DNA of 64,000 bases from Chloroflexota bacterium (GTDB lineage Bacteria > Chloroflexota > Dehalococcoidia > JACPQK01). This document shows, piece by piece, positions 26,413-31,795 of this stretch. The stretch is from positions 1 to 64,000 of the forward strand of contig JACPQM010000023.1 in the NCBI GenBank assembly GCA_016190505.1, given 5' to 3'. Within the stretch, counting starts at the first letter, position 1. Each line of letters begins with the position of its first letter. Under the pieces are notes generated by a model. It was not told the DNA's origin, made no database searches, and saw nothing but the letters and a program-made list of their open reading frames with translations. A program made the position numbers and the translations under genes.

Positions 26413-27330
26413 ATGAAGTATCGGTGGGTGTCCACCCTTGGCCGTTTTGAACACGCTGATGACCTCATCACCTTTCGTGGTGCTACGGTAGCTATCGCTG
26501 GCAGCGCAGGCCCTGCAATTGGCAACTACATATCCGACCAGCGGTTTTCCGGCGGCTCAATCAGCGCCCAAATTACGTTCACGGAGGTCAGTCCACAGAG
26601 CGCGTGCGAATTTATCCTCTACTATGACCCTTCGACTCGTGGTTTCGTTACCGCGGGGCTTGGGGGTGGGGGCACCATGTTCTCGATCCGCTATTTCTCC
26701 GGCTCGTGGGTGAATCATTTCATCACAGGAGACCGGGCAAACCTTCAACCCGGCAAGGCGTATGAGGTTCGCGTTCTGCTGCAGGGGTCACGCGTTACGC
26801 TGACCGTAGACGGCGTGGACGTCGCAGCGTCGCTTCTTCCGTTTCATCTGCCGTCGGGCCAGGTCGGCCTGTGGTGTCTTGATACGCACGACATCCGAAT
26901 CCAAGATTTCACCGTCGCCGCCGTACCCTCGAAGGCGTTTGTCATTATGCAGTTTACGTCGCCGTACAATGAACTGTACCAAGATGTTGTGAAGCCTGTT
27001 TGCAGCGCGTTTCAACTGGAACCCATGCGAGCCGATGAAGCCGTTGGTCCCGGGATCATACTAGCGGACATCGTCAAGCAGATCAATGACTCCAGGGTCA
27101 TCATCGCTGACGTCTCACCAGCCAACCCGAACGTATACTACGAACTGGGTTACGCCCACGCCCTAAACAAGCCGACGATCCTGATCGCGGAGCATGAAAC
27201 GAAGCTGCCGTTCGATGTATCGCCTTTCCGGGTCCTCTTGTACGAGAATACGATACGCGGGAAGATGCAGATCGATGAGGGACTTCGCCGTCATCTGCAG
27301 GCTGTGCTATCGGCCTGGGGTGGCGTCTAG
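26413..27330 (+). CDS. Lectin-like domain fused to a TIR/nucleoside-deoxyribosyltransferase-like domain
   Basis: This 305-residue protein starts at the ATG directly after AAGGAGGTG; the track start is earlier. The N-terminal half (about 10-175) is beta-rich and looks like a concanavalin A/laminin-G-like sandwich (YEVRVLLQGSRVTLTVDGVDVA, SGQVGLWCLDTHDIRIQDFTV). The C-terminal half (about 178-300) has AFVIMQFTSPYNELYQDVVKP, a PMRADEAVGPGIILADIVKQI block and ADVSPANPNVYYELGYAHAL, a pattern of Rossmann-like proteins related to nucleoside deoxyribosyltransferase and TIR folds. The E in YELGYAHA is a plausible catalytic Glu. A role as a nucleotide-directed effector with a binding or sensor domain is possible but unproven. 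Confidence 0.65.
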   Translation: MKYRWVSTLGRFEHADDLITFRGATVAIAGSAGPAIGNYISDQRFSGGSISAQITFTEVSPQSACEFILYYDPSTRGFVTAGLGGGGTMFSIRYFSGSWVNHFITGDRANLQPGKAYEVRVLLQGSRVTLTVDGVDVAASLLPFHLPSGQVGLWCLDTHDIRIQDFTVAAVPSKAFVIMQFTSPYNELYQDVVKPVCSAFQLEPMRADEAVGPGIILADIVKQINDSRVIIADVSPANPNVYYELGYAHALNKPTILIAEHETKLPFDVSPFRVLLYENTIRGKMQIDEGLRRHLQAVLSAWGGV

Positions 27331-27336
27331 TCGTAC

Positions 27337-27416
27337 GGTGGGTGAAGTGAAAGGGGACCCACCGCAGAGGTAATGGGGGGCTTCGCTGCGCTACACCCAC
27401 CCTACCGCTGGATGTT
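27337..27416 (+). repeat. GTGGGTGAAG element, copy 1
   Basis: GTGGGTGAAGTGAAAGGGGACCCACCG...CTTCGCTGCGCTACACCCACCCTACC. It has terminal and internal inverted repeats, and separates the TIR-like gene from the next toxin-antitoxin cassette. Related copies lie at 28208, 28796 and 30160, all in the same orientation. Confidence 0.85.
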
Positions 27417-27439
27417 AGGTCGCAGAGGGCCTGATCGTA

Positions 27440-27682
27440 TTGGCAAAACCTGTGGTATTCACCCGCCATGCACGGCGCCGCATGGTTGACCCAGAGCGTG
27501 GTATTATCACGGAGGAAGAGGTGCTGTCCATCCTCGCAAATCCGACGGCAAGCTATGTCGGCATTGACGGCAAACAGAACGTGCTTGGGGAAGTGAACGG
27601 GAAACGAGTGCGTGTGTGCTTCGTAGAGGAAGCAGAGCGCCTGTTGGTCATTACCGTAATTAACCGGGGAGCAGGTAGATGA
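27440..27682 (+). CDS. DUF4258 family protein, putative RelE-like toxin
   Basis: An 80-residue protein starting at TTG. It shows the DUF4258 pattern: FTRHARRRMVDPERGIITEEEVLSIL, then a beta hairpin GKRVRVCFVEEAERLLVITVI. The family is thought to adopt a RelE-like fold and is usually found beside DUF2283 or HTH antitoxins. The next gene is a DUF2283 protein overlapping it by four bases (ATGA), which supports a two-gene module. mRNA interferase activity is inference. Confidence 0.75.
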   Translation: MAKPVVFTRHARRRMVDPERGIITEEEVLSILANPTASYVGIDGKQNVLGEVNGKRVRVCFVEEAERLLVITVINRGAGR

Positions 27683-27936
27683 GGATAGAGTACGACGGTG
27701 AAGCTGACGCGGCATACATTCGCCTGTCTGACACGCCCAGCAGCCGCACGGAAGAGGAATCAGACGTTTGTATCGTAGATCTCGATGCGCAGGGCAACCT
27801 GGTTGCCATTGAGTTGCTGTCCGTGTTCGGTTTTGCCGGCGCTTCGCTATATGCTCTCGTGCAGAAGGGACTACTCTCCAGCCAAGACGCGGAGCGGCTA
27901 CTTAGCGCCCTACGTAAGGAACTTGTCGCTGCATAG
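27679..27936 (+). CDS. DUF2283 family protein, putative antitoxin
   Basis: An 85-residue protein with the standard DUF2283 beginning MRIEYDGEADAAYIRLSD and the following strand VDLDAQGNLVAIELLSV. The C-terminal extension LVQKGLLSSQDAERLLSALRKEL is helical. Its start overlaps the DUF4258 gene stop by four bases. The family is commonly annotated as the partner of small toxins; here it most likely neutralises the DUF4258 product. Confidence 0.78.
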   Translation: MRIEYDGEADAAYIRLSDTPSSRTEEESDVCIVDLDAQGNLVAIELLSVFGFAGASLYALVQKGLLSSQDAERLLSALRKELVAA

Positions 27937-27962
27937 AACCGGGAGCCGCGATTTGGGAGTCA

Positions 27963-28016
27963 AAGCGATGAGCAAAGGTGATAGGTATACAAGGCTTGTT
28001 GAGTGGTCCGAGGAGG
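27963..28016 (+). repeat. Shared 54-bp HicB 5' module, copy 1
   Basis: AAGCGATGAGCAAAGGTGAT... up to CCGAGGAGG matches 29793-29846 at 53 of 54 positions, covering the leader and first 16 codons of two different HicB-like genes. The sequences diverge abruptly after it. Confidence 0.9.
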
Positions 28017-28207
28017 ACGGCTGCTTCATTGGGAGCTGTCCCGAGCTGTTCTATGGCGGTTGCCACGGCCCAGACGCCAAGAGCGTTTTCGCGGAGCTAT
28101 GCGACATTATCGAAGAGACCATTCAACTCTATGAACAGGATGGCAAGCCCCTCCCCGCCCCCATGTCGGGCCGGGAGTTCGTCAACGCCATGCAGAGGAT
28201 TGCGTAG
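27968..28207 (+). CDS. HicB-like protein, orphan antitoxin
   Basis: A 79-residue protein of the HicB/UPF0150 type: YTRLVEWSEEDGCFIGSCPELFYGGCHGPDAKSVFAELCDIIEETI, the partial RNase-H fold of HicB antitoxins. I see no HicA (dsRBD-like) gene beside it. Its first 49 bases, plus 5 bases of leader, are nearly identical to those of the HicB-like gene at 29798. The coding sequence ends just before a GTGGGTGAAG-family repeat. Confidence 0.75.
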   Translation: MSKGDRYTRLVEWSEEDGCFIGSCPELFYGGCHGPDAKSVFAELCDIIEETIQLYEQDGKPLPAPMSGREFVNAMQRIA

Positions 28208-28250
28208 TAGGGGCGAAGGTGGGTCTCGCTGCGCTACACCACCCTACTTC
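28208..28250 (+). repeat. GTGGGTGAAG-family element, partial copy
   Basis: GTAGGGGCGAAGGTGGGTCTCGCTGCGCTACACCACCCTAC contains the right half of the GTGGGTGAAG element (GTGGGTTTCGCTGCGCTACACCCACCCTAC) joined to a GTAGGGGC start. It forms the boundary after the DUF4258-DUF2283-HicB cassette. Confidence 0.75.
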
Positions 28251-28346
28251 TGCTGGCGCTAGTGGGCCAAATTGGGCAGGAACGGGCTATTGACAAGATA
28301 GCATGGAAGTGCTACATATACAACAGAATCACGATGGAAAGGTTCC

Positions 28347-28379
28347 CCATGAGGTTCCGTCCTTATGGGGAGCTTTCCT
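28347..28379 (+). terminator. Possible hairpin terminator
   Basis: CCCCATGAGG-ttccgt-CCTTATGGGG followed by a T-rich AGCTTTCCTTTTT could terminate plus-strand transcription. It overlaps the decayed end of the minus-strand NYN pseudogene, so it might be chance. Confidence 0.35.
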
Positions 28380-28713
28380 TTTTGTACTCCAACTTTCCTC
28401 TCAGGTTGTCTACGAATGCAATTCGGAGGCCGGCGGCCCTCCTCAAGAGATGGGAACACCCGCCCACGCTTGAAGCCAGAACTATTCCAACTTGCCCATT
28501 CTCTGAAGGTAGGTCACCAGGCAGGCAAAGTCACCGTCGCTGGTCACTATGATCGCCTTCTGATATGCATCGAAGTCAATCATCGCCTGCAAGACCAACT
28601 CGGCATCACAGTTGCCCTTTGGCTTACCTCACCACATACCACCCCATCGCTCGTGTGGCCAAGTTAAGGTTCTGGCCATCTATGAAGGCGTAGTTCTCTT
28701 GGGGCTTCTTCAT
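28363..28713 (-). pseudogene. Decayed NYN-domain (LabA/DUF88-like) ribonuclease gene
   Basis: Reading the minus strand by hand, ATG at 28713 gives MKKPQENYAFIDGQNLNLATRAMGWYVV then a stop. Further on, KGNCDAELVLQAMIDFDAYQKAIIVTSDGDF appears, the second half of an NYN domain with its catalytic Asp residues (TSDGDF), and a later frame gives FVDNLRGKLEYKKESSP. About 60 central codons seem missing, and frame changes and stops are present, so the gene is dead. Intact members are about 150-250 residues and are metal-dependent RNases, sometimes toxin-like. It is the only minus-strand gene relic in this array. Confidence 0.75.
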
Positions 28714-28795
28714 TTGTGTTGTAAAGGCGCACCCTATCGGCGCCTACGGTACTGCTCGGCCACCTTTTGAGTCAAGGTCTAGCAGCAGTCGTAGT

Positions 28796-28863
28796 CTGGG
28801 TGAAGTGAAACGGAACCCACCGTAGGGGCGGTGGTGGGTTTCGCTGCGCTGCACCCACCCTAC
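28796..28863 (+). repeat. GTGGGTGAAG element, copy 2
   Basis: CTGGGTGAAGTGAAACGGAACCCACCGTAGGGGCGGTGGTGGGTTTCGCTGCGCTGCACCCACCCTAC. Same orientation as the copies at 27337 and 30160. It separates the NYN pseudogene from the AbrB cassette. Confidence 0.85.
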
Positions 28864-28951
28864 TATCTATTCAGCCCGACATCATCGGGGGTAGCTTGGT
28901 GTAGAATAGGAGAGCGTATTACACTAGTCCGAACGATGAGGGGAGGCCGGC

Positions 28952-29155
28952 ATGGAAGTGGTAACAGTCTCACCCAAGTACCAGGTGGTGATTCCCCTGA
29001 GTGTGCGACGGCTGCTCGGGATACGGCCCGGCCAAAAGGTACAGGTGATCCCCTACGAGGGACGAGTCGAGCTTATCCCCGTGAAGCCAGCCAAAGAGAT
29101 GCGCGGCTTTCTCAAAGGCATTGATACGAGGTTGGAGAATCGGCATGGCGACTAA
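28952..29155 (+). CDS. AbrB/MazE-type antitoxin (SpoVT-AbrB domain)
   Basis: A 67-residue protein with the swapped-hairpin DNA-binding domain: VTVSPKYQVVIPLSVRRLLGIRPGQKVQVIPYEGRVELIPV. It is preceded by GAGGGGAGG. The C-terminal 20 residues would bind a toxin, but the following gene is DUF433 rather than a MazF or VapC toxin. It overlaps that gene by 11 bases, so the three genes through 29787 probably form one regulated operon that AbrB-like binding may control. Confidence 0.85.
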   Translation: MEVVTVSPKYQVVIPLSVRRLLGIRPGQKVQVIPYEGRVELIPVKPAKEMRGFLKGIDTRLENRHGD

Positions 29156-29471
29156 GACCCTGGACCAACACATTGAGATCACTGCCGGCGTAGCGGGAGG
29201 CAAACCTCGTATTTCTGGGCGCCGCATCACTGTGCAGAGCATTGTGATATGGCACGAGCGGATGGGCAAGAGTCCTGATGAAATCGCCGCGGAATACGAC
29301 TTGACGCTGGCAGATGTCCATGCAGCCCTGGCCTACTACTTTGACCATCGGGCCGAGATTGACCAGTCCATCGAGGACAGCCAGGCTTTCGTAAAGGCTT
29401 TGCGGCGGCGCACTCCATCAAGGCTCAGGCAAAAGCTTCACGAGCGGAAGCTGCGTGGGCCAGAAGATTAG
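29145..29471 (+). CDS. DUF433 family protein, putative antitoxin
   Basis: The ATG at 29145 gives a 108-residue protein with the DUF433 core IEITAGVAGGKPRISGRRITVQSIVIWHERMGKSPDEIAAEYDLTLADVHAALAYYFDHRAEID. This is a short winged or homeodomain-like HTH that usually neighbours a DUF5615 PIN-like protein, exactly as here: the next gene overlaps by 17 bases. DUF433 is regarded as the antitoxin side of the pair. GAGGTTGGAG precedes the start. Confidence 0.85.
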   Translation: MATKTLDQHIEITAGVAGGKPRISGRRITVQSIVIWHERMGKSPDEIAAEYDLTLADVHAALAYYFDHRAEIDQSIEDSQAFVKALRRRTPSRLRQKLHERKLRGPED

Positions 29472-29787
29472 GTTCTATACCGACGAGCACGTTGCCAAGG
29501 CTGTGATCAGGGCGCTTCGCCAGCGTGGCGTGGACGTACTTACAGTGCAGGAAGCCGGCATGTCTGGCGCTTCTGACAGGGAGCACCTGGAACTGGCTAG
29601 GAGGCAAGGACGGGTGGTCTTCACGCAAGACGACGACTTTCTGCGGTTACACGCAGCAGGCGCGGACAATGCCGGGATCGTCTACGCGCCTCAGCAGGCT
29701 TCAATCGGTGACATTGTCTACGGACTGATGCTGGTCTACCAGGTGCTGGATGCGGGGGACATGGTAGGGCAGGTGGAGTATCTGTAA
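29455..29787 (+). CDS. DUF5615 PIN-like protein, putative toxin
   Basis: A 110-residue protein starting at GTG inside the DUF433 gene. It shows IRFYTDEHVAKAVIRALRQRGVDVLTVQEAGMSGASDREHLELARRQGRVVFTQDDDFLRL: the acidic residues of a PIN-like nuclease (D in TDEH, E/D around SDREHL, DDDF). This is the standard partner of DUF433. RNase toxin activity is the usual prediction and is not proven. Confidence 0.85.
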   Translation: MGQKIRFYTDEHVAKAVIRALRQRGVDVLTVQEAGMSGASDREHLELARRQGRVVFTQDDDFLRLHAAGADNAGIVYAPQQASIGDIVYGLMLVYQVLDAGDMVGQVEYL

Positions 29788-29792
29788 GTCTT

Positions 29793-29846
29793 AAGCGATG
29801 AGCAAAGGTGATAGGTATACAAGGCTCGTTGAGTGGTCCGAGGAGG
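29793..29846 (+). repeat. Shared 54-bp HicB 5' module, copy 2
   Basis: Second copy of the 54-base segment described at 27963-28016, with one mismatch. Confidence 0.9.
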
Positions 29847-30049
29847 GCATCCCGCAGTTGCAAACAGTCAAATATGTCTACTGGGAAGAAAACGGGGCCT
29901 GGATTGGCTATCTCCAGGACTACCCCGATTATTGGACTCAAGGCGAGACCCTCGACGACCTGAAGGAGCATCTGCGAGACCTCTATCACGACCTGACGAG
30001 TGGTGAACTACCGGGCATTCGCAAGGTGGACGAACTAGCCGTCTCATGA
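29798..30049 (+). CDS. HicB-like protein
   Basis: An 83-residue protein with the HicB/UPF0150 core VKYVYWEENGAWIGYLQDYPDYWTQGETLDDLKEHLRDLYHDLTSGELPG. Its first 16 residues (MSKGDRYTRLVEWSEE) equal those of the 27968 gene but then continue with IPQLQTVKYVYWEENG, so the beginning of a second HicB-like strand seems repeated; the N-terminus may be a graft onto a different HicB gene. No HicA is seen next to it. It starts 10 bases after the DUF5615 gene. Confidence 0.75.
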   Translation: MSKGDRYTRLVEWSEEGIPQLQTVKYVYWEENGAWIGYLQDYPDYWTQGETLDDLKEHLRDLYHDLTSGELPGIRKVDELAVS

Positions 30050-30159
30050 GGCGGCTGGACCTGATCAAGACCATCGAGGGGTTCGGGTGCGTAAACACAT
30101 CATCAAGATGCTGGGCAACCCACCAGATGGGCTCTGGCTCTGGCCTATAGACTGGCAAC

Positions 30160-30227
30160 GTGGGTGAAGTGAAACGGGACCCACCGCCAAGGTACAGGTG
30201 GGTTTCGCTGCGCTACACCCACCCTAC
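30160..30227 (+). repeat. GTGGGTGAAG element, copy 3
   Basis: GTGGGTGAAGTGAAACGGGACCCACCGCCAAGGTACAGGTGGGTTTCGCTGCGCTACACCCACCCTAC, the cleanest copy. It lies six bases before the next ORF. Confidence 0.9.
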
Positions 30228-30244
30228 TTCTGGTGAATGACTGT

Positions 30245-30616
30245 ATGACCAAGGGCATGAAAGACCCAGAGCGCGAGGACCGGATCACGGAGGAAATCAT
30301 CGTTGACGCATACGGCCCAGAAGAGCAGGCCATGGGTTGGTACTACTATCTCGAAGACAAGCTGCAATTCCCGTTCCTTGCCAAATGTGTCGCCGAAAGA
30401 GCCGTCTCACCCCTACGCAAAGGGGATGAGGTTGAAGTCCTTAAAATGGCCCTTGAAGATGAATGCGCGCGTGAGATGTTTGTGAGCATCCGATGGAAGA
30501 AACGCCGACTCGCAGTGCCTTTGTCGCAATTGAAACCCGTCGCCAAGACTGATGAGGTAACAAAGCAAGCCATCGAAGACTGGCACTACTGGGTCAGCCA
30601 AGGGTACGAGTTCTAG
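30245..30616 (+). CDS. Putative calcium-binding protein (CcbP-like)
   Basis: The protein of about 123 residues is acidic at its N-terminus: MKDPEREDRITEEIIVDAYGPEEQAMGWYYYLEDKLQFPFLAKCV. This block is what I recall from small CcbP-type calcium-binding proteins of cyanobacteria and other bacteria. The C-terminal half (FVSIRWKKRRLAVPLSQLKPV...AIEDWHYWVSQGYEF) is also typical. The start could be GTG 30233 or ATG 30245. It follows a GTGGGTGAAG repeat, forming the last cassette of the array. The role here is unknown. Confidence 0.65.
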   Translation: MTKGMKDPEREDRITEEIIVDAYGPEEQAMGWYYYLEDKLQFPFLAKCVAERAVSPLRKGDEVEVLKMALEDECAREMFVSIRWKKRRLAVPLSQLKPVAKTDEVTKQAIEDWHYWVSQGYEF

Positions 30617-30647
30617 CCCCGACCTTCAGGGCGGGATGAGATGATAT

Positions 30648-30953
30648 ATGCCCAAGCACCTTTGGGTACTGGCCTGTTTGTGGGTAGCCTACGGGGCTGG
30701 AGTGGCCTCGCTGGCCACGGCGGCTGGCCTGTGGTACTACTCGTCGAACGCCAGCTCTCCCGTCGCGGTCGAACTCGTTGCCATAGCGGCGGTCGCGCTG
30801 CTGGGCGTCGTGGGCGGTGTTGCTCTGCTGGGGGGCCAGCGCTGGGCGCGCGCCCTGCTAGTGGCGGTGGCTGTCCCGAATCTTGCCGTTTTCCCGGTGG
30901 GTACGGCGCTGGGGGCCTATACGTTCTGGGCGTTTCTGAGGGTCAAGGCGTAG
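30648..30953 (+). CDS. Small membrane protein, function unknown
   Basis: A 101-residue hydrophobic ORF with three likely membrane spans (about 5-27, 40-62, 69-95). I recognise no family. Its ATG is not preceded by a clear ribosome binding site beyond GGGATGAG. The TAG stop (30951-30953) is contributed by a 30-bp palindrome, so the original C-terminus may have been cut there. A real gene is likely because of the consistent hydrophobic pattern, but evidence is limited. Confidence 0.45.
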   Translation: MPKHLWVLACLWVAYGAGVASLATAAGLWYYSSNASSPVAVELVAIAAVALLGVVGGVALLGGQRWARALLVAVAVPNLAVFPVGTALGAYTFWAFLRVKA

Positions 30954-30978
30954 GGGCATGGCGCGCCATGCCCCTACG
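30949..30978. repeat. 30-bp GTAGGGGC palindrome
   Basis: CGTAGGGGCATGGCGCGCCATGCCCCTACG is perfectly palindromic. Identical 30-mers occur at 34064-34093 and 60175-60204, and close variants at about 43506, 43727 and 43946. Confidence 0.95.
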
Positions 30979-31095
30979 GGCTGTGCCCTCACCGCTTCGG
31001 CAAGCTCGGGGCAAGCTCTCGGCGTCTCCCAAAGGGAGAGGGAAATGCCCGAAGCCTGAAGTCCGGAGCCCGAGGCCCGTTTCCGGCGGGTAGGG

Positions 31096-31124
31096 TTGAC
31101 CTTCGCTTCTCGCGCTGCTACAAT
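31096..31124 (+). promoter_or_regulatory. Sigma70-type promoter of the acetyl-CoA synthase operon
   Basis: TTGACC (31096-31101), a 17-base spacer and TACAAT (31119-31124) form a near-consensus promoter. Transcription should begin near 31131, leaving a leader of about 115 bases before the first gene. Confidence 0.75.
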
Positions 31125-31182
31125 ACAAAATTGGTTCTGCCTTGATCATATCCAAGACACGTCTGGGCGCTTTCAGGGATAG

Positions 31183-31226
31183 GCCTCTGCCCATGTGGAG
31201 TCCTAAAGGGGGAGAGGCTTTTTTTT
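31183..31226 (+). terminator. Leader terminator before the acetyl-CoA synthase operon
   Basis: GCCTCTgCCC...GGGAGAGGC closes a stem (31183-31192 with 31210-31218) directly followed by eight T residues. It lies between the promoter and the first gene, so it may act as an attenuator or as the output of a riboswitch. I do not recognise a known aptamer in 31125-31182. Confidence 0.65.
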
Positions 31227-31247
31227 GCCCAGCGAAAGGGGTGAGCG

Positions 31248-31763
31248 TTGTCTAAGGCACCGGTGAAGTTCTTCCGCAACACTGAGCATGCCCAGAACGC
31301 CCTTAAAGAGCTGACGGCCCACGGATACAAGCCGGAAGAGATCGGCGTGCTCACACGGGACCGGCCTGGGGCCGAGGCCTTCGTGGCTGGCAAAGGCCCT
31401 GTGGTCCGTGATGTCATGGTCACCAATATCGGCCCAGTCCTGGCCACGGGACCGCTGGCCGAGGCGCTCAAGACCGTGAGCAACGGCGATGCGGGGGAGG
31501 TCCTGGCCAAGGTCGCCGAGCTGCCGGAAGGGCGCATCGGCTTCTACCAGTTCGGCCTGGCCACTGGCGGCGTGCTCATCAGCGTGCACGCCGAGGGCAA
31601 GCGGGCCGAAGAGGCCCGGACTCTGCTTCGCCAGCTCGAGACCGCTACCATTGGCACCACCGGACAGACCTGGGTCAACTGCCCCAGCTTCGTGGGTGGG
31701 AACCGCATGACGGAGACGAATCCCAGAGATGCCGAGATGACAGGAGACTTCCGCCGCTACTAA
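31248..31763 (+). CDS. General-stress-protein-17M-like domain protein
   Basis: A 171-residue protein that probably starts at TTG 31248, with AAAGGGGTGAG upstream (GTG 31241 is an alternative). The N-terminal VKFFRNTEHAQNALKELTAHGYKPEEIGVLTRD resembles the GSP17M/YflT-type domain, a small alpha-beta fold with unknown ligand. Gly-rich middle strands (LATGGVLISVHAEGKRAEEARTLLRQ) repeat the ferredoxin-like pattern. It is the first gene of the acetyl-CoA synthase operon, 32 bases before acsB. Whether it is needed for the pathway is unknown. Confidence 0.65.
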   Translation: MSKAPVKFFRNTEHAQNALKELTAHGYKPEEIGVLTRDRPGAEAFVAGKGPVVRDVMVTNIGPVLATGPLAEALKTVSNGDAGEVLAKVAELPEGRIGFYQFGLATGGVLISVHAEGKRAEEARTLLRQLETATIGTTGQTWVNCPSFVGGNRMTETNPRDAEMTGDFRRY

Positions 31764-31795
31764 GCGGGTCCGATAATTTTGGGAGGTAGAGTGAA

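Noticed and set aside
27337-30227. GTGGGTGAAG copies as a CRISPR array
   Set aside because: Only three full copies and one partial exist, spaced by hundreds of bases with genes between them, and no cas genes are present.
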